From assembly GCF_007830265.1 (NCBI RefSeq), contig NZ_VLKE01000001.1:558001-622000 (forward strand): a DNA stretch of 64,000 bases. Direction: 5' to 3'. The translations under genes were made by a program, and so were the position numbers. A model generated the notes under the pieces. That model saw nothing but the letters and a program-made list of their open reading frames with translations, made no database searches and had not been told where the DNA came from. The DNA comes from Micromonospora olivasterospora. Lineage in GTDB: Bacteria; Actinomycetota; Actinomycetes; Mycobacteriales; Micromonosporaceae. Below, in pieces: positions 1 to 8,756 of this stretch (position 1 is its first letter; the number at the start of each line of letters is the position of its first letter).

Positions 1-836
1 AGCGCGGGGCCGACCACCTGGTCCCACTCCGCGGCCTCGAACGTCAGCCGGGTGTCGCCGCCCCGGCCCTGGAGGATCCCGTCCTCCAGGCTCCGCAGGC
101 GCTCGAACGTCGCGCCGTCGAGCATCCCGGCGTACCGCTGGCGGTCCGCCGCGGGCAGCCGGCTCACCGCCAGGTCGGCGGCGACCCGCTGCCCGCCGAT
201 GAGCTGGGCCAGCTGGACGCGCTCCGCCGGGGTCACCCGGCCCGCCGCGAGCACGCCGGCGAGCAGGGCGTCCTCCTGGCTGAGCAGCTCGCGCGCGCGG
301 TTGAGGTCGATCAGCGCCTTGGTGTCCTCCGCGATCCCCTGGTCGTCGAGAACGCCCAGCTCCGCGAAGACGTCGAAGATGGACCGGATCGCCCCGCCGT
401 ACGCGGCGTGGGTGGACGCGCGGTCGGCCCTGCGGGCGTCCACCTCGGAGCGGGTCTGCGACAGCCGGGACAGCTGCCCGTAGACCGCGTCGAGCCGCTG
501 GTCGAGGGTGTCGCTGGCCGCCATCCCGGCCCGCCAGCCGCCGGACGACTCCCGGAACGCCACCGCCAACTCGTCGGTGCGCCGCCGCTCGGACGCGAGC
601 GCCTCCCGCCGGGCCTCGTCCGGCCGGCCGAGGTACGCCAGGGACGTCCGCCGCTCCCCCTGAAGCTGGGCCAGGAGCTGCTCAGCCGGCTCGGAGACCT
701 CGGTGTTGAGGGTCTGCACCCCGAGCAGGTTGAAGCCGTCCCGGACTGTCACCCACGCCGCGAAGGCCCAGAGCGCGACGAGCGACGCGAGCAGGGCGAC
801 GACTTTGGTACGGAGGTTCGTACTGCGGGAACGCAT
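1..836 (-). CDS. NIT-domain sensor histidine kinase, N-terminal part (runs off the window)
   Basis: The reading frame is open from the ATG at 836 to the window edge, about 278 codons. Residues 10-30 form a transmembrane segment behind a short basic N-terminus. The extracytoplasmic part that follows is helical, with phrases such as NTEVSEPAEQLLAQLQ and RRTSLAYLG that fit the nitrate/nitrite-sensing (NIT) domain of large actinobacterial sensor kinases. HAMP and kinase domains should lie outside the window. Such kinases often open conservon (cvnABCD) operons, which are frequently linked to P450 and terpene genes. The diterpenoid operon immediately upstream fits that, but cvnBCD cannot be seen. 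The family call is from recognition only. Confidence 0.72.
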   Translation of the reverse strand, partial: MRSRSTNLRTKVVALLASLVALWAFAAWVTVRDGFNLLGVQTLNTEVSEPAEQLLAQLQGERRTSLAYLGRPDEARREALASERRRTDELAVAFRESSGGWRAGMAASDTLDQRLDAVYGQLSRLSQTRSEVDARRADRASTHAAYGGAIRSIFDVFAELGVLDDQGIAEDTKALIDLNRARELLSQEDALLAGVLAAGRVTPAERVQLAQLIGGQRVAADLAVSRLPAADRQRYAGMLDGATFERLRSLEDGILQGRGGDTRLTFEAAEWDQVVGPA

Positions 837-908
837 CACACCGTCCTGGCCGGGTGTACGAAAGGGGTGTCGGGCACACATGGTCGGTACACCATCGACC
901 ACGCGCGC

Positions 909-937
909 ACGCTAGCAGTGTCCGAATGCTCACTCAA
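909..937 (-). promoter_or_regulatory. Candidate sigma-70-type promoter of the sensor kinase gene
   Basis: On the minus strand a TTGAGT box (937-932) is followed after 17 bases by TAGCGT (914-909), about 73 bases upstream of the kinase ATG. It overlaps the stop codon of the cyclase gene, so the kinase may have its own transcript. Prediction by eye only. Confidence 0.35.
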
Positions 938-2646
938 GCGGCACTGATCAACGGGGTAGTCCGACTTTCGGTGCCATCGGCTGTCCCGACGGCGTGGTCG
1001 CGGACGAGATGACGGGCGGCGGCCACCGCGGCGCCCACGATCACGGCGGGCCGGTACAGGTCCTTGTCGTGCCAGAGCGCCGGCTCCCCGTCGAGTCCCT
1101 CCATCGTGGACAGGTACCGTCGGGCGCGCGCGAGCGCGGGCCCGGTATCCGCCGGCGCGGCGGTTCCCGCGGCACGAAGGACCTGGACGGCGTACGCGGT
1201 CTCCTCGACCGTGCCGCCCCACCGCCCCCAGGAGCCGTCGGCGCGTTGCCCGGCGAGCACCCACCCCGCGGCCCGGGCCACCGTGCCCGCCAACTGCGAG
1301 CCCAGGCCATGCCCGGTGAGGGCGAGCACCACGCAACTGGTGGCGTAGTACGGCGAGGCGTGCCAGCGGTCGCGCCAGGCGCCGTCCGGCAGCTGCCGGT
1401 CGACCAGCCAGTGGGTGAGCCGCCGCACCACCGGGTCGAGCCGCGGATCGGCGCCCCCGCCGTGCGTCAGGTGCCAGCCGAACGCGTCGAGCACGTGCGC
1501 GTTCGTGGTGACCGACTCCCCGTCCTCACCCTGCCAGGTGCAGAAGTGCTCCCCCGTGTCGTACCGCCACAGCGGGGACGGGTCGACCGGGCGCCCCAGC
1601 CGGGCCAGCGCGTACAGGGTCACCGAGGTGGTGTCGGCGTCGGCGGGCAGGCCGGGACCGGTGGCGGCGCCGACGGGGCCGATCGCCGCCCCGAGGCCGG
1701 CCAGCAGCCGGGGCGGCACCGGCGGCGCCAGACCCGCCCGGCTCAGGATGCTCAGCGTCCAGGCTCGCTCGAACACGGCGATCGGGGTGGCGCACGGCAC
1801 CGGCCCGCCCTGCCGCCGGGCCACGTCCTCCAGGTAGGTCACCGCCGCCGCGACCCCGCTCGCCGCTCCTGCCTCGGGTACGCCGAGCCAGGCCGCGGTG
1901 GCCGCCGGGGACGCGCCGACGGTCCCCGGCCCGGCCAGGACGACCCCACCGGCGCGGCGCGCCGCGGCACCGCCGACCTCCAGCGCGTGCAGCAGCTTCT
2001 CGGGCAGCGGACGGCCCGTGGCGACCAGTGCGCGGACCCGGTCGAGCCGGGCCCCGTCCAGCCCCGCGGGCAGCGGCAGCGGGCGGGCACCGCGCCAGCC
2101 GGCCAGGCCGCTGTCGCCGGCGCGCAGGGCGTCGAGGTGCCCGTTGACCGCCTCCACCAGCGCCGGGACGGTCAGGTCGGTGGCCGGGAGGTCGGGCAGC
2201 GCGACCCGGCCGGGGAGCCGCCCGTACAGGGCACGCAGCCCGCCGTCCACGGCCCGGAACAGTCGCCCGCCGGCGTCGGGCAGCCAGGCGGCATCGCCCC
2301 GGCGCAGGGCCGTGAGCAGGGCCTCGACGGCGCTCAGCGTCGGCGCCAGCGCGTACCCCTCCGGGCCGCCCCACGCCCCGTCCGGGCGCTGCGCGGCGAG
2401 GAGGTGCTCGACGCGTTCCGCATGGTGGATCAGCCACGGGGCCAGGCTGACCAGGCGGCCGGTCTCGTAGACCGACGGCGAGGCGTGCCCGGCCGGGTCG
2501 CGGGCCATCGCGGCCACCAGGGCCCGGGCGTCGGCCGACGGGGTCCGCGCCGCCCGGTCGCCGGCGGTCGCGGTGCCCGCGTCCCGTTCGGACCGGTCGC
2601 CGGCGGCCGCGTCGGCCGTCGTGACCCACTGCCTCGCGAGCGTCAT
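934..2646 (-). CDS. Class II diterpene cyclase (copalyl-diphosphate-synthase-like)
   Basis: A 570-residue protein of the squalene-hopene/class II diterpene cyclase fold. These enzymes cyclise geranylgeranyl diphosphate by protonation to a copalyl- or labdadienyl-type diphosphate. Visible features are an SPSVYETG stretch near residue 60, QRPDGAWGG near 90, several QW-like repeats (QLPDGAWRD, QRADGSWGRWGG), and the acid motif D336-A-D338-T-T. The last Asp of the canonical DxDD is Thr here, while the central Asp, the usual proton donor, is present. The ATG at 2646 overlaps the stop of the class I synthase (ATGA), implying translational coupling. Product stereochemistry cannot be read from the sequence. 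No GGPP synthase is in the window. Confidence 0.85.
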   Translation of the reverse strand: MTLARQWVTTADAAAGDRSERDAGTATAGDRAARTPSADARALVAAMARDPAGHASPSVYETGRLVSLAPWLIHHAERVEHLLAAQRPDGAWGGPEGYALAPTLSAVEALLTALRRGDAAWLPDAGGRLFRAVDGGLRALYGRLPGRVALPDLPATDLTVPALVEAVNGHLDALRAGDSGLAGWRGARPLPLPAGLDGARLDRVRALVATGRPLPEKLLHALEVGGAAARRAGGVVLAGPGTVGASPAATAAWLGVPEAGAASGVAAAVTYLEDVARRQGGPVPCATPIAVFERAWTLSILSRAGLAPPVPPRLLAGLGAAIGPVGAATGPGLPADADTTSVTLYALARLGRPVDPSPLWRYDTGEHFCTWQGEDGESVTTNAHVLDAFGWHLTHGGGADPRLDPVVRRLTHWLVDRQLPDGAWRDRWHASPYYATSCVVLALTGHGLGSQLAGTVARAAGWVLAGQRADGSWGRWGGTVEETAYAVQVLRAAGTAAPADTGPALARARRYLSTMEGLDGEPALWHDKDLYRPAVIVGAAVAAARHLVRDHAVGTADGTESRTTPLISAA

Positions 2647-3557
2647 CGCTCGCCCCAGAAGTCGGTCGACCGGTAGAAGCCGCTGCTGAAGCCGATCTGC
2701 CGGGCGAGGTACGCCGCCTGGACCGGGCAGCTGGGCGCCAGCCGGTCCAGCAGCTCGGTGCACCGCTCGACCAGTTCGGCGGTCCGCCGCTCCACCTCGG
2801 CGCGGTCGGCGACCAGCAGCAGGGCGTTCAGGTCGCCCCATTCGAGGTCCCGCTCGTGCGTGCCGAGGTCGTTGACCAGCCGCAGCACGCGCTGCACCTC
2901 GTCGCTGGCGACCACCAGCTCGTCGAGGTGCCGGTGGGTCGCCGCGTCCCCCGTCCAGATCCAGTGCGCGACGTTGACCACGGTGCAGGCGAGGTTGTCG
3001 GCGTTGTCGAGGTATTCGGCGAAGCTGGGCAGCGGGGCGCCGGCCCGCTCCCGGGCTGCCTTCCAGTCCCACTCCCGGGCCATCGCGGTCACCGTCCGGC
3101 GTACCGCCGCACGCCAGGCGTCGCGCAGTCCGGCGAAGGCCGGCAGGGTCGCCAGCTCGTCGCGCAACTCGGCGAGCAGGCGCCCGAGCGGATCGTCGGC
3201 GTCCGGGGTGGCCCCGTCGGCGACCGCCAGGGTGCCGCCCACCACCCGGTCGACGTCCTCCCTGGACTTGGCGAGGTAGTCGATCTGCCAGTCGAGGGCG
3301 AAGCCCCACAGCACCGCCCGGTTGGTCAGCCGCAGTTGCTCGGCGGTGCACCAGGGCGCACCGAACGCGATGGCCAGGGCGATGTTGCTGAACAGCGCGC
3401 CGTCGAACGGCCGGCCGGCGAACAGGTCCGGGTACCGGGCGGCCTGCCGCTGCAGGTCGCGCTGCCCCTTGGCGGCGAGGGCGCAGATCCGGCCCTGCTC
3501 GGCGGCGGCGGACAGCTGGTCGGGTGGCGCCACCGCGGGACGGGTGGAGACGTTCAT
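2643..3557 (-). CDS. Class I terpene synthase, probably a diterpene synthase
   Basis: A 304-residue class I terpene cyclase, expected to ionise the diphosphate made by the class II partner. The NSE metal motif is visible as N229-D-L-G-T233-H-E-R-D237, with a final Asp instead of Glu. The Asp-rich motif is atypical: D89-W-Q-I-D93 rather than DDxxD. The start ATG at 3557 shares bases with the stop of the P450 gene (ATGA), and its own stop overlaps the next ATG. The three genes are therefore one coupled operon: P450, class I, class II. The order resembles the orphan diterpenoid operon known from Salinispora, where a CPS, a class I synthase and P450s act together; the same product is not implied. 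Confidence 0.85.
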   Translation of the reverse strand: MNVSTRPAVAPPDQLSAAAEQGRICALAAKGQRDLQRQAARYPDLFAGRPFDGALFSNIALAIAFGAPWCTAEQLRLTNRAVLWGFALDWQIDYLAKSREDVDRVVGGTLAVADGATPDADDPLGRLLAELRDELATLPAFAGLRDAWRAAVRRTVTAMAREWDWKAARERAGAPLPSFAEYLDNADNLACTVVNVAHWIWTGDAATHRHLDELVVASDEVQRVLRLVNDLGTHERDLEWGDLNALLLVADRAEVERRTAELVERCTELLDRLAPSCPVQAAYLARQIGFSSGFYRSTDFWGER

Positions 3558-4939
3558 GCGGCGGCCAACGGTCGGACCTGGCGCAGCTCCAGCAGCACCC
3601 GGCTTCCGGGACGCAGCGCGGCGGCGAGTCGCACGTCGGGCACCGCCGGGCCGCGCACCGTCAGGCGGTAGCGGCTCAACAGGTTCGCCACGATGAGGAG
3701 CGCCTCCTGGTAGAACAGGTGCATTCCCAGGCACTGGTGCGGGCCGCCGCCGAAGGGGAAGAACGCGTACCGGTGCCGGCTGCGGGCCCGCTCGGGGGCG
3801 AAGCGCTCCGGGTCGAAGACCTCCGGGCGCTCCCAGTGCCGGGCCATCCGCTGCGTGATCAGCGGGCTGACCAGCAGGGTCGCACCGGCCTCGATCCGCA
3901 CCCCGCCGAGGGAGGTCGAGCGCGTCGCCTCCCGGGGCTCCAGCCAGCCCACCGGGTAGAGCCGGACCAACTCGTCGAGCACCATCCGGGTGTAGCGCAA
4001 CCGGGGCAGGTGCTCAGGCCCGACCCGGTCGCCACCCACCACCCGGTCGATCTCCTCCTGCAACCGGGCGGCGATCTCGGGGGACTGCTTCAGGTGTGGC
4101 CAGAGCCACGCCAGCACGTTGATCGTCGTCTCGGTGGTCACGGCGACCATCGAGACCGTGTCGTTGCGCACCCGCCGCTCGTCCAGCGGCTGGCCGTCGG
4201 CGGTGCGGCCCCGCCACAGGGTGGCGATGATGTCGTCGCCGTCCGCGGCCGTCGCCCGCGCCTCGCGGACGATCGGCACCAGGATCTCGTCGATGCACCG
4301 CACCGCGTCGCGGAAGGTCCGGTCGCCGGGCATGGGCAGCCACATGGGGGCGAACGGCACCAGCAACCGGGGGATCACCGAGGTGGCGATGGCGTCCTGG
4401 GCCCGCATGATGCGCAGCGCGTCGGGGACCGAGATGCGGTCGGCGAACAGCGCGCGCATGATGGCCCGGCAGACGATCCGGGCCTGCTCGGCGAGCATGT
4501 CCACCGGTCGCCCCGCCCGGGCCGGCTCGTCCAGCTCGGCGACCGCCTCGGCGATCGTCTCGGCCATCCCGGCCATCAGCGCCTCGACCCGCCTCGCGGT
4601 GAACAGCGGCTGCAGGATGCGCCGGCTGTCCGCCCAGATCGGCCCCGCGCCGAGGATGCCCTCGCCGAACAACCGGCCGAGCGGCCGCCAGAACGCGCCG
4701 TCCCCGGTGCGGGCGAAGTCCTCCGCCCGGTCCTTGAGCACCTGCTGGACGTGGTCCGGCTCGCTCACCAGATAGGGGCGGAACGATCCGAGGTGGAGCC
4801 GGATGACCTCGCCGTCGGCCCGCTCTCCGAAGCCGACCAGGGCCCGGGCGGGGTCACGCGCCAGGCCGGGCACGACCTGGTGCAGCGGGACGGTCCTGGC
4901 GCGCCGGGTGCCGGCCGGGACGGTATGCGGGGTGCCCAC
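3554..4939 (-). CDS. Cytochrome P450, terpenoid-tailoring
   Basis: A 461-residue soluble bacterial P450. The heme-binding loop reads FFPFGGGPHQC with the ligand Cys at about 403; the K-helix ExxR is ELVR in LDELVRLYP; the I-helix has TTETT in place of the usual AGxxT run. The GTG at 4939 was chosen because AGGAG sits 11 bases upstream and the protein then begins at the usual distance from the first helix. A longer open frame reaches 5104 but lacks P450-like sequence. As first gene of the coupled operon it probably oxidises the diterpene skeleton. Electron-transfer partners are not adjacent. Confidence 0.88.
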   Translation of the reverse strand: MGTPHTVPAGTRRARTVPLHQVVPGLARDPARALVGFGERADGEVIRLHLGSFRPYLVSEPDHVQQVLKDRAEDFARTGDGAFWRPLGRLFGEGILGAGPIWADSRRILQPLFTARRVEALMAGMAETIAEAVAELDEPARAGRPVDMLAEQARIVCRAIMRALFADRISVPDALRIMRAQDAIATSVIPRLLVPFAPMWLPMPGDRTFRDAVRCIDEILVPIVREARATAADGDDIIATLWRGRTADGQPLDERRVRNDTVSMVAVTTETTINVLAWLWPHLKQSPEIAARLQEEIDRVVGGDRVGPEHLPRLRYTRMVLDELVRLYPVGWLEPREATRSTSLGGVRIEAGATLLVSPLITQRMARHWERPEVFDPERFAPERARSRHRYAFFPFGGGPHQCLGMHLFYQEALLIVANLLSRYRLTVRGPAVPDVRLAAALRPGSRVLLELRQVRPLAAA

Positions 4940-5103
4940 CTGCGTGAACTCTCCTGATCGACGGTGCGTCGCGAGACGACTGTGCAAAGTCACAGGCGTG
5001 TCCGAGCATGCCACCGGGCAGGCACCTTCTCCAGGGGTGCAGGAGAGAAATTTTCGCGCGCAAAACTGCGCGCCTCCACAAGGGACGCGCCGCATGGCTG
5101 TCA

Positions 5104-5550
5104 TCAGTGCAAATCCCGCACGTACCGACGGCGGCCGGCGACCGGCTGGTACCCGAACCAGGGGTTGAGGCCCAGCATCGCTTCGTTGCCGGCGTCGTTG
5201 AGCGTCACCGCGTGCCGGAACCCGGCCGCCGGGCCCGGGTCAGCCCGGCGTGCTTGACGAGCCGGGCCAGGCCCAGCCGGCGGCACGCGCTCCGGGTGCC
5301 CGTCATCCCCGACTGGTACCGGTACCGCCCGTCGGTCAGCGCGACGCTGAACGCCACCATCGTACCGTCCATGATGGCCACCGTCGTCAGCTCCCGATCG
5401 AGGTCCGGGCGGTGCCAGTGGGCGGCCAGCCAGTCGGCGTACCCGATCTCGTCCATCCCGACGTCGGCCGGCTCGTCGCGGGCGGCGTCCAGGTCGGCCT
5501 CGCAGAGCGGGCGGGGGGTCGGGCAGGTCGGCCGCGGCGCGGACCGTGAC
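5104..5550 (-). pseudogene. Decayed GNAT acetyltransferase, C-terminal domain only
   Basis: Two minus-strand frames together give a recognisable second GNAT domain. The upstream frame carries LTTVAIMDGTMVAFSVAL and SGMTGT...GLARLVKHAGLTRAR; the downstream frame carries RHAVTLNDAGNEAMLGLNPW and WFGYQPV...YVRDL. They join only if one G is added near 5229-5230. A second irregularity lies near 5520, and the N-terminal domain usual in tandem-GNAT proteins is missing. It is probably a remnant of a mycothiol-synthase-like or N-acetyltransferase gene. A sequencing error could explain one shift but not the missing half. Confidence 0.6.
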
Positions 5551-5666
5551 CCCGACCGGGGCGACGGGCCGGGCCGCCCCAGCCCGCCGCCCCGGGCCAC
5601 CTCTTTCGCCCCAGCCGGGCGCGGGAAAGCCGGCACCGCCGCACGGGCTGTGCCAGGCTCAGTGGC

Positions 5667-5912
5667 ATGGACGACAAGGACATCCTGAAGCGCATCTCCG
5701 AGCTGGTCGACGAGGAGCACCGGCTCCGCTCGGCCGCGCAGGTCAACGAGTCCGGCACCGAGGGCGAGCAGGACCGGCTGCGCGAACTGGAGGAGTCCCT
5801 GGACCAGTGCTGGGACCTGCTGCGCAGGCGGCGGGCCGCGCGGCAGACCCACGGCGACCCCGACGCCCAGGGCGTACGCCCGCGGCCGGAGGTCGAGCGG
5901 TACCTGCAGTAG
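5667..5912 (+). CDS. DUF2630 family protein
   Basis: An 81-residue, highly charged helical protein of the DUF2630 family. It starts MDDKDILKRISELVDEEHRL, contains LDQCWDLLRRRRA, and ends in a VEGYLQ-like VERYLQ. Length and these landmarks match the family, which is widespread in actinobacteria and has no established role. It stands alone between the GNAT remnant and the RIO kinase, with a strong hairpin downstream. Confidence 0.85.
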   Translation: MDDKDILKRISELVDEEHRLRSAAQVNESGTEGEQDRLRELEESLDQCWDLLRRRRAARQTHGDPDAQGVRPRPEVERYLQ

Positions 5913-5948
5913 TCGGGCGCCGGGGCGGACGCCGCCGCCCGCCCCGGC

Positions 5949-5992
5949 CCCGCGCGGGCGGCCCGGCCGGCTCGCCGAGCCGCCCGCGCGGG
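5949..5992. terminator. Bidirectional hairpin terminator
   Basis: A perfect 14-base inverted repeat (arms 5949-5962 and 5979-5992, 16-base loop) between the convergent DUF2630 gene and the RIO kinase gene. There is no T tract, as is common for intrinsic terminators in high-GC actinobacteria. Confidence 0.6.
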
Positions 5993-5999
5993 CGGCCGC

Positions 6000-6938
6000 T
6001 CAGCGGATGCCGGCCTCACGCAGCAGCAGTTCCGTCAGCGGTGCGGGATCGGCCTGGCCCGCCGGCAGGCCGCGCGCCGCGAACCACATACCCACCGCCC
6101 GGACGTCCCGGGCCAGGAACTCCGGCCCCTGCGGGTTGGCCACCACGTCGACCACCTGCGGCAGGTCGATCATCACCAGCCGCCCGGCGTGCACGAGCAG
6201 GTTGTACGGCGACAGGTCACCGTGGGCGTAGCCGGCCCGGGCCAGCACGACCAGCGCGTCGACCAGTTGCTCCCACAGCGACCGCAACTCGGCCGGCTCG
6301 GGGCGGCACTGGGCCAGCCGGGGCGCGGCCATCCCGGAGTCCGCGTCGCCGACGAACTCCAGCATCAGCTCGGTGCCGAGCAACTGCACCGGGTACGGCA
6401 CGGCGATGGTGCCGTGTGCCGCGCCGATCTCCCAGAGCCGGGCCAGGGCGGAGAACTCGGCCGCGGCCCACTGCCCGGCGATCATCTGCCGGCCGAAGGC
6501 GGTCCGCCCGGCCATCGCCCGGTTCTCCCGGGACCGACGCACCCGGCGGCCCTCCAGGTAGCCGGCGTCCCGATGGAACAGCCGGTGCTGGGCGTCCCGG
6601 TACCGCTTGGCCGCGAGCAGGCAGGACCGGTCGGTCTCCGGCACGGCCCGGCGGACGAGATGGACGTCCGCCTCCTTGCCGGTCTTGAGCACGCCGAGCT
6701 CGGTGTCCCGGGCGACCAGCTCGGTGACCAGCCAGGCCGGGTGCGGATCCGGGCCGTGCACCGCCTGGTCCCAGGTCGACCAGTCGTCGCCGGGGGTGTC
6801 GTCGCCGGGGCCGGGGTCCGGCTCGGTCAGGGCCGGCGCGCCGGGCCGGCCACGCCTCAGGAACTGGGGGTCGTCGTCGTCGAAGCGGCTCTTGCCGCGG
6901 GTCCGGCGCTGCCGCACCGGGAAGTCGTCGTCACGCAC
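6000..6938 (-). CDS. RIO1-like atypical serine kinase
   Basis: A 312-residue protein with an acidic, disordered N-terminus (about 70 residues) followed by a RIO-type kinase fold. Visible are LKTGKEADVHLV (nucleotide-binding loop), AAKRYRD with the ATP-contacting Lys, the catalytic loop HGDLSPYNLLV and the metal-binding IDLPQVVD. Bacterial RIO kinases are conserved in actinobacteria but their substrates are mostly unknown. The GTG at 6938 was preferred because an AAGGGA sequence lies upstream and the reading frame further out belongs to degraded sequence. It is a single-gene unit. Confidence 0.82.
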   Translation of the reverse strand: MRDDDFPVRQRRTRGKSRFDDDDPQFLRRGRPGAPALTEPDPGPGDDTPGDDWSTWDQAVHGPDPHPAWLVTELVARDTELGVLKTGKEADVHLVRRAVPETDRSCLLAAKRYRDAQHRLFHRDAGYLEGRRVRRSRENRAMAGRTAFGRQMIAGQWAAAEFSALARLWEIGAAHGTIAVPYPVQLLGTELMLEFVGDADSGMAAPRLAQCRPEPAELRSLWEQLVDALVVLARAGYAHGDLSPYNLLVHAGRLVMIDLPQVVDVVANPQGPEFLARDVRAVGMWFAARGLPAGQADPAPLTELLLREAGIR

Positions 6939-7039
6939 TGTGCTGGTGATCCCTTGATCGAGGCTGGTGGAGGCAGGTGGAAGCGCCCTGCAAAGACGGC
7001 CATGACCGACCTCCTCACTCCTCGACCGGGAACGCCCGG

Positions 7040-7365
7040 CTGCGCCCTCGCGCCGCACCATGTTCGACCGCGCCCGTCGGCCCCGCAACGGAATTTCCGC
7101 GCGTACGCCGGACCAGGCGGCCAGCACGGCGGCGACCGCCTCGGGGCTGTCCCCACCACCCACGATCCGGGCAGCGGCATCCGGACCCGCCGAGCGGCCA
7201 GCGCGAAGATCCTCGGATCGGGCTTGCTGACTCCGACCTCCTCGGCGAGCTGGCCGTCGACGACCCACGGCTTGTCCACGACGACCCAGTCGGCGCCGTA
7301 CCGGTCCAGCCCGGTACGGCGGATCTTCGCGTCCTGCAGGTCGACGTCGGTGGCCGGCGCGGGGA
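7040..7365 (-). pseudogene. HAD-family hydrolase, broken C-terminal fragment
   Basis: The minus strand encodes the C-terminal half of a HAD phosphatase. It reads AKIRRTGLDRY, then EEVGVSKPDPRIFALAARR (motif III Lys). Motif IV, WVVGDSPEA, is split over two frames. One extra C in the CCCC run at 7151-7154 would join WVVG to GDSPEAVAAVLAAW. The N-terminal half with the nucleophilic Asp is absent; the sequence runs directly into the nitrilase remnant. A degraded fragment at the edge of the IS scar. Confidence 0.6.
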
Positions 7366-8106
7366 TCAGGCGCGCAGGGACCCGCGGGCCGAGCCGGGGC
7401 CGGCGGGGCGGTCGGCCAGCATGAAGTGCGCCGCGCGGGTCGCCGCGAGCTCGGCCGGGTCGAGGACGGCGACGAGCACGTCCTCGCCGGTGTCGGCGCC
7501 CCGGGCCAGCGGCCGGCCCTGCGGGTCGTACACCGCCGCGCCGCCGTTGAACCGCCACGGCGCCGCGCCGTCGACGGCGTTGGCGAAGACGACGAACATC
7601 GTGTTGTCCAGGGCTCGGGCGGGGTAGTAGAGGTCCCGGCGGTGCTCGGAGCCGGCGAGGTAGCCGCTCGGGCAGAGGTAGCCGTGGGCGCCGTCCGCGG
7701 CGGCGGCCCGCCCGTGCTCGGGGAAGCAGCCGTCGTAGCAGATGCCCAGCCCGAGGCGCCAGTCGTCGAGCAGCAGCGTCGCGCCCCGCCGGCCAGGCTG
7801 GAACAGCTCCCGCTCGTCGCCCCAGAGCTGCTGCTTGTCGTACGCGGCGCGGGCCACGCCCGTGCGGTCGACGACGACGGCGGAGATGGCGCGCCGCCCG
7901 TCCGGGTGCCGCACCGCCGCCCCGACCACCGCGACGGCCGCCCTGTCCCGGGCGACGGCCCGCAGCGGGTCGAGGCGGGCGTCGTCCACCGTGCCGTCGT
8001 CGGCGGCGACCAGGTCGGTGCCGGCCGGGTCCGCGGCGAGCGTGGGCGGGTGGTACGCCGGCAGGAACAGCTCGGGCAGCACGACCACCCGGGCACCCAG
8101 GTCCAC
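7366..8106 (-). pseudogene. Carbon-nitrogen hydrolase (nitrilase superfamily), N-terminus lost to an IS element
   Basis: 246 residues of a nitrilase-superfamily amidase. All three catalytic residues are present: Glu in VVVLPELFLPAY, Lys in YDKQQLWGDERELF, and Cys in GICYDGCFPE. About 35-40 N-terminal residues, normally carrying the first strand and helix, are missing. The frame meets a stop codon at 8125-8127, and the sequence before about 8110 belongs to a TnpB fragment. Translation could start at the GTG at 8106, but the fold would lack its first strand, so it is called a pseudogene. The original substrate is unknown. Confidence 0.65.
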
Positions 8107-8112
8107 GCCACG

Positions 8113-8323
8113 CCCGTTGCGGCGTCAGCTTGGCCTGCGTGATGACCCGCTTGGACAGTTCGGCATCCGAGACGTACTTCTCGCCCTGCTCGCGGGCCTG
8201 CTGACGCACACGCAGCCCGTCGTTGAACACCACCCGCGCGCACCCGAACGCCTTCGCCAGCTCGACCTGCTGGCGGGGCGTCGGGTAGACGCGGAACTGG
8301 TAACGAAGCTGCACGATCATCAC
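8113..8323 (-). pseudogene. tnpB: TnpB (IS605 OrfB) N-terminal fragment
   Basis: About 70 residues starting MIVQLRYQFRVYPTPRQQ and continuing through AFGCARVVFNDGLR. This is the N-terminal region of TnpB RNA-guided nucleases. The frame then runs into unrelated sequence, so the RuvC catalytic residues and the 3' end that would encode the guide RNA are absent. Non-functional. Confidence 0.75.
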
Positions 8324-8339
8324 TGTATCATGTTGGTTT

Positions 8340-8756
8340 ATGGCCGAGGTTCAACGCATCCGCACCGGCAGACACTGCGTTTTCGCGATGCACGTGCACT
8401 TGGTTTTCGTGACGAAACTCCGGCACAACGTGTTCACCGACCGGCACCTGACCCGGATGGAAACGATCATGCGAGACGTGTGCGCCGACTTCGAGGCGGA
8501 GCTGGTCGAGTTCAACGGCGAGAACAACCACGTGCACCTGCTGGTCAACTTCCCACCCAAGATGGCCGTGGCCCGGCTGGTCAACAGCCTCAAGGGCGTA
8601 TCCTCGCGCCGCCTGCGGCAGGAGTTCCCCGACCTGCTACGCCACTACTACCGGGCCAACAAGCTCTGGTCGGGCTCATACTTCGCCGGATCGGTCGGCG
8701 GGGCACCGCTGAACGCCATCAAACAGTACATCGAGCAGCAGAACCCTCCCGGTTAA
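8340..8756 (+). CDS. tnpA: IS200/IS605 transposase TnpA (HUH Y1 type)
   Basis: A 138-residue Y1 transposase, full length for the family. The HUH pair is H64-V-H66 in ENNHVHLLV and the likely catalytic Tyr is Y130 in IKQYIEQQ. It cuts and rejoins single-stranded DNA at the hairpins flanking the element. The ATG at 8340 lies 16 bases from the divergent tnpB start, leaving almost no room for separate promoters. The enzyme looks intact but has lost one element end, so the copy can probably not move itself. Confidence 0.88.
   Translation: MAEVQRIRTGRHCVFAMHVHLVFVTKLRHNVFTDRHLTRMETIMRDVCADFEAELVEFNGENNHVHLLVNFPPKMAVARLVNSLKGVSSRRLRQEFPDLLRHYYRANKLWSGSYFAGSVGGAPLNAIKQYIEQQNPPG

Noticed and set aside
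5056..5073. GCGCGC-AAAACT-GCGCGC inverted repeat as a P450 operator
   Set aside because: Short alternating GC arms are expected by chance at this base composition; nothing else supports it.
8107..8323. Working TnpB with guide RNA
   Set aside because: Only about 70 N-terminal residues remain; the nuclease domain and the 3' region that would give the guide RNA are absent.
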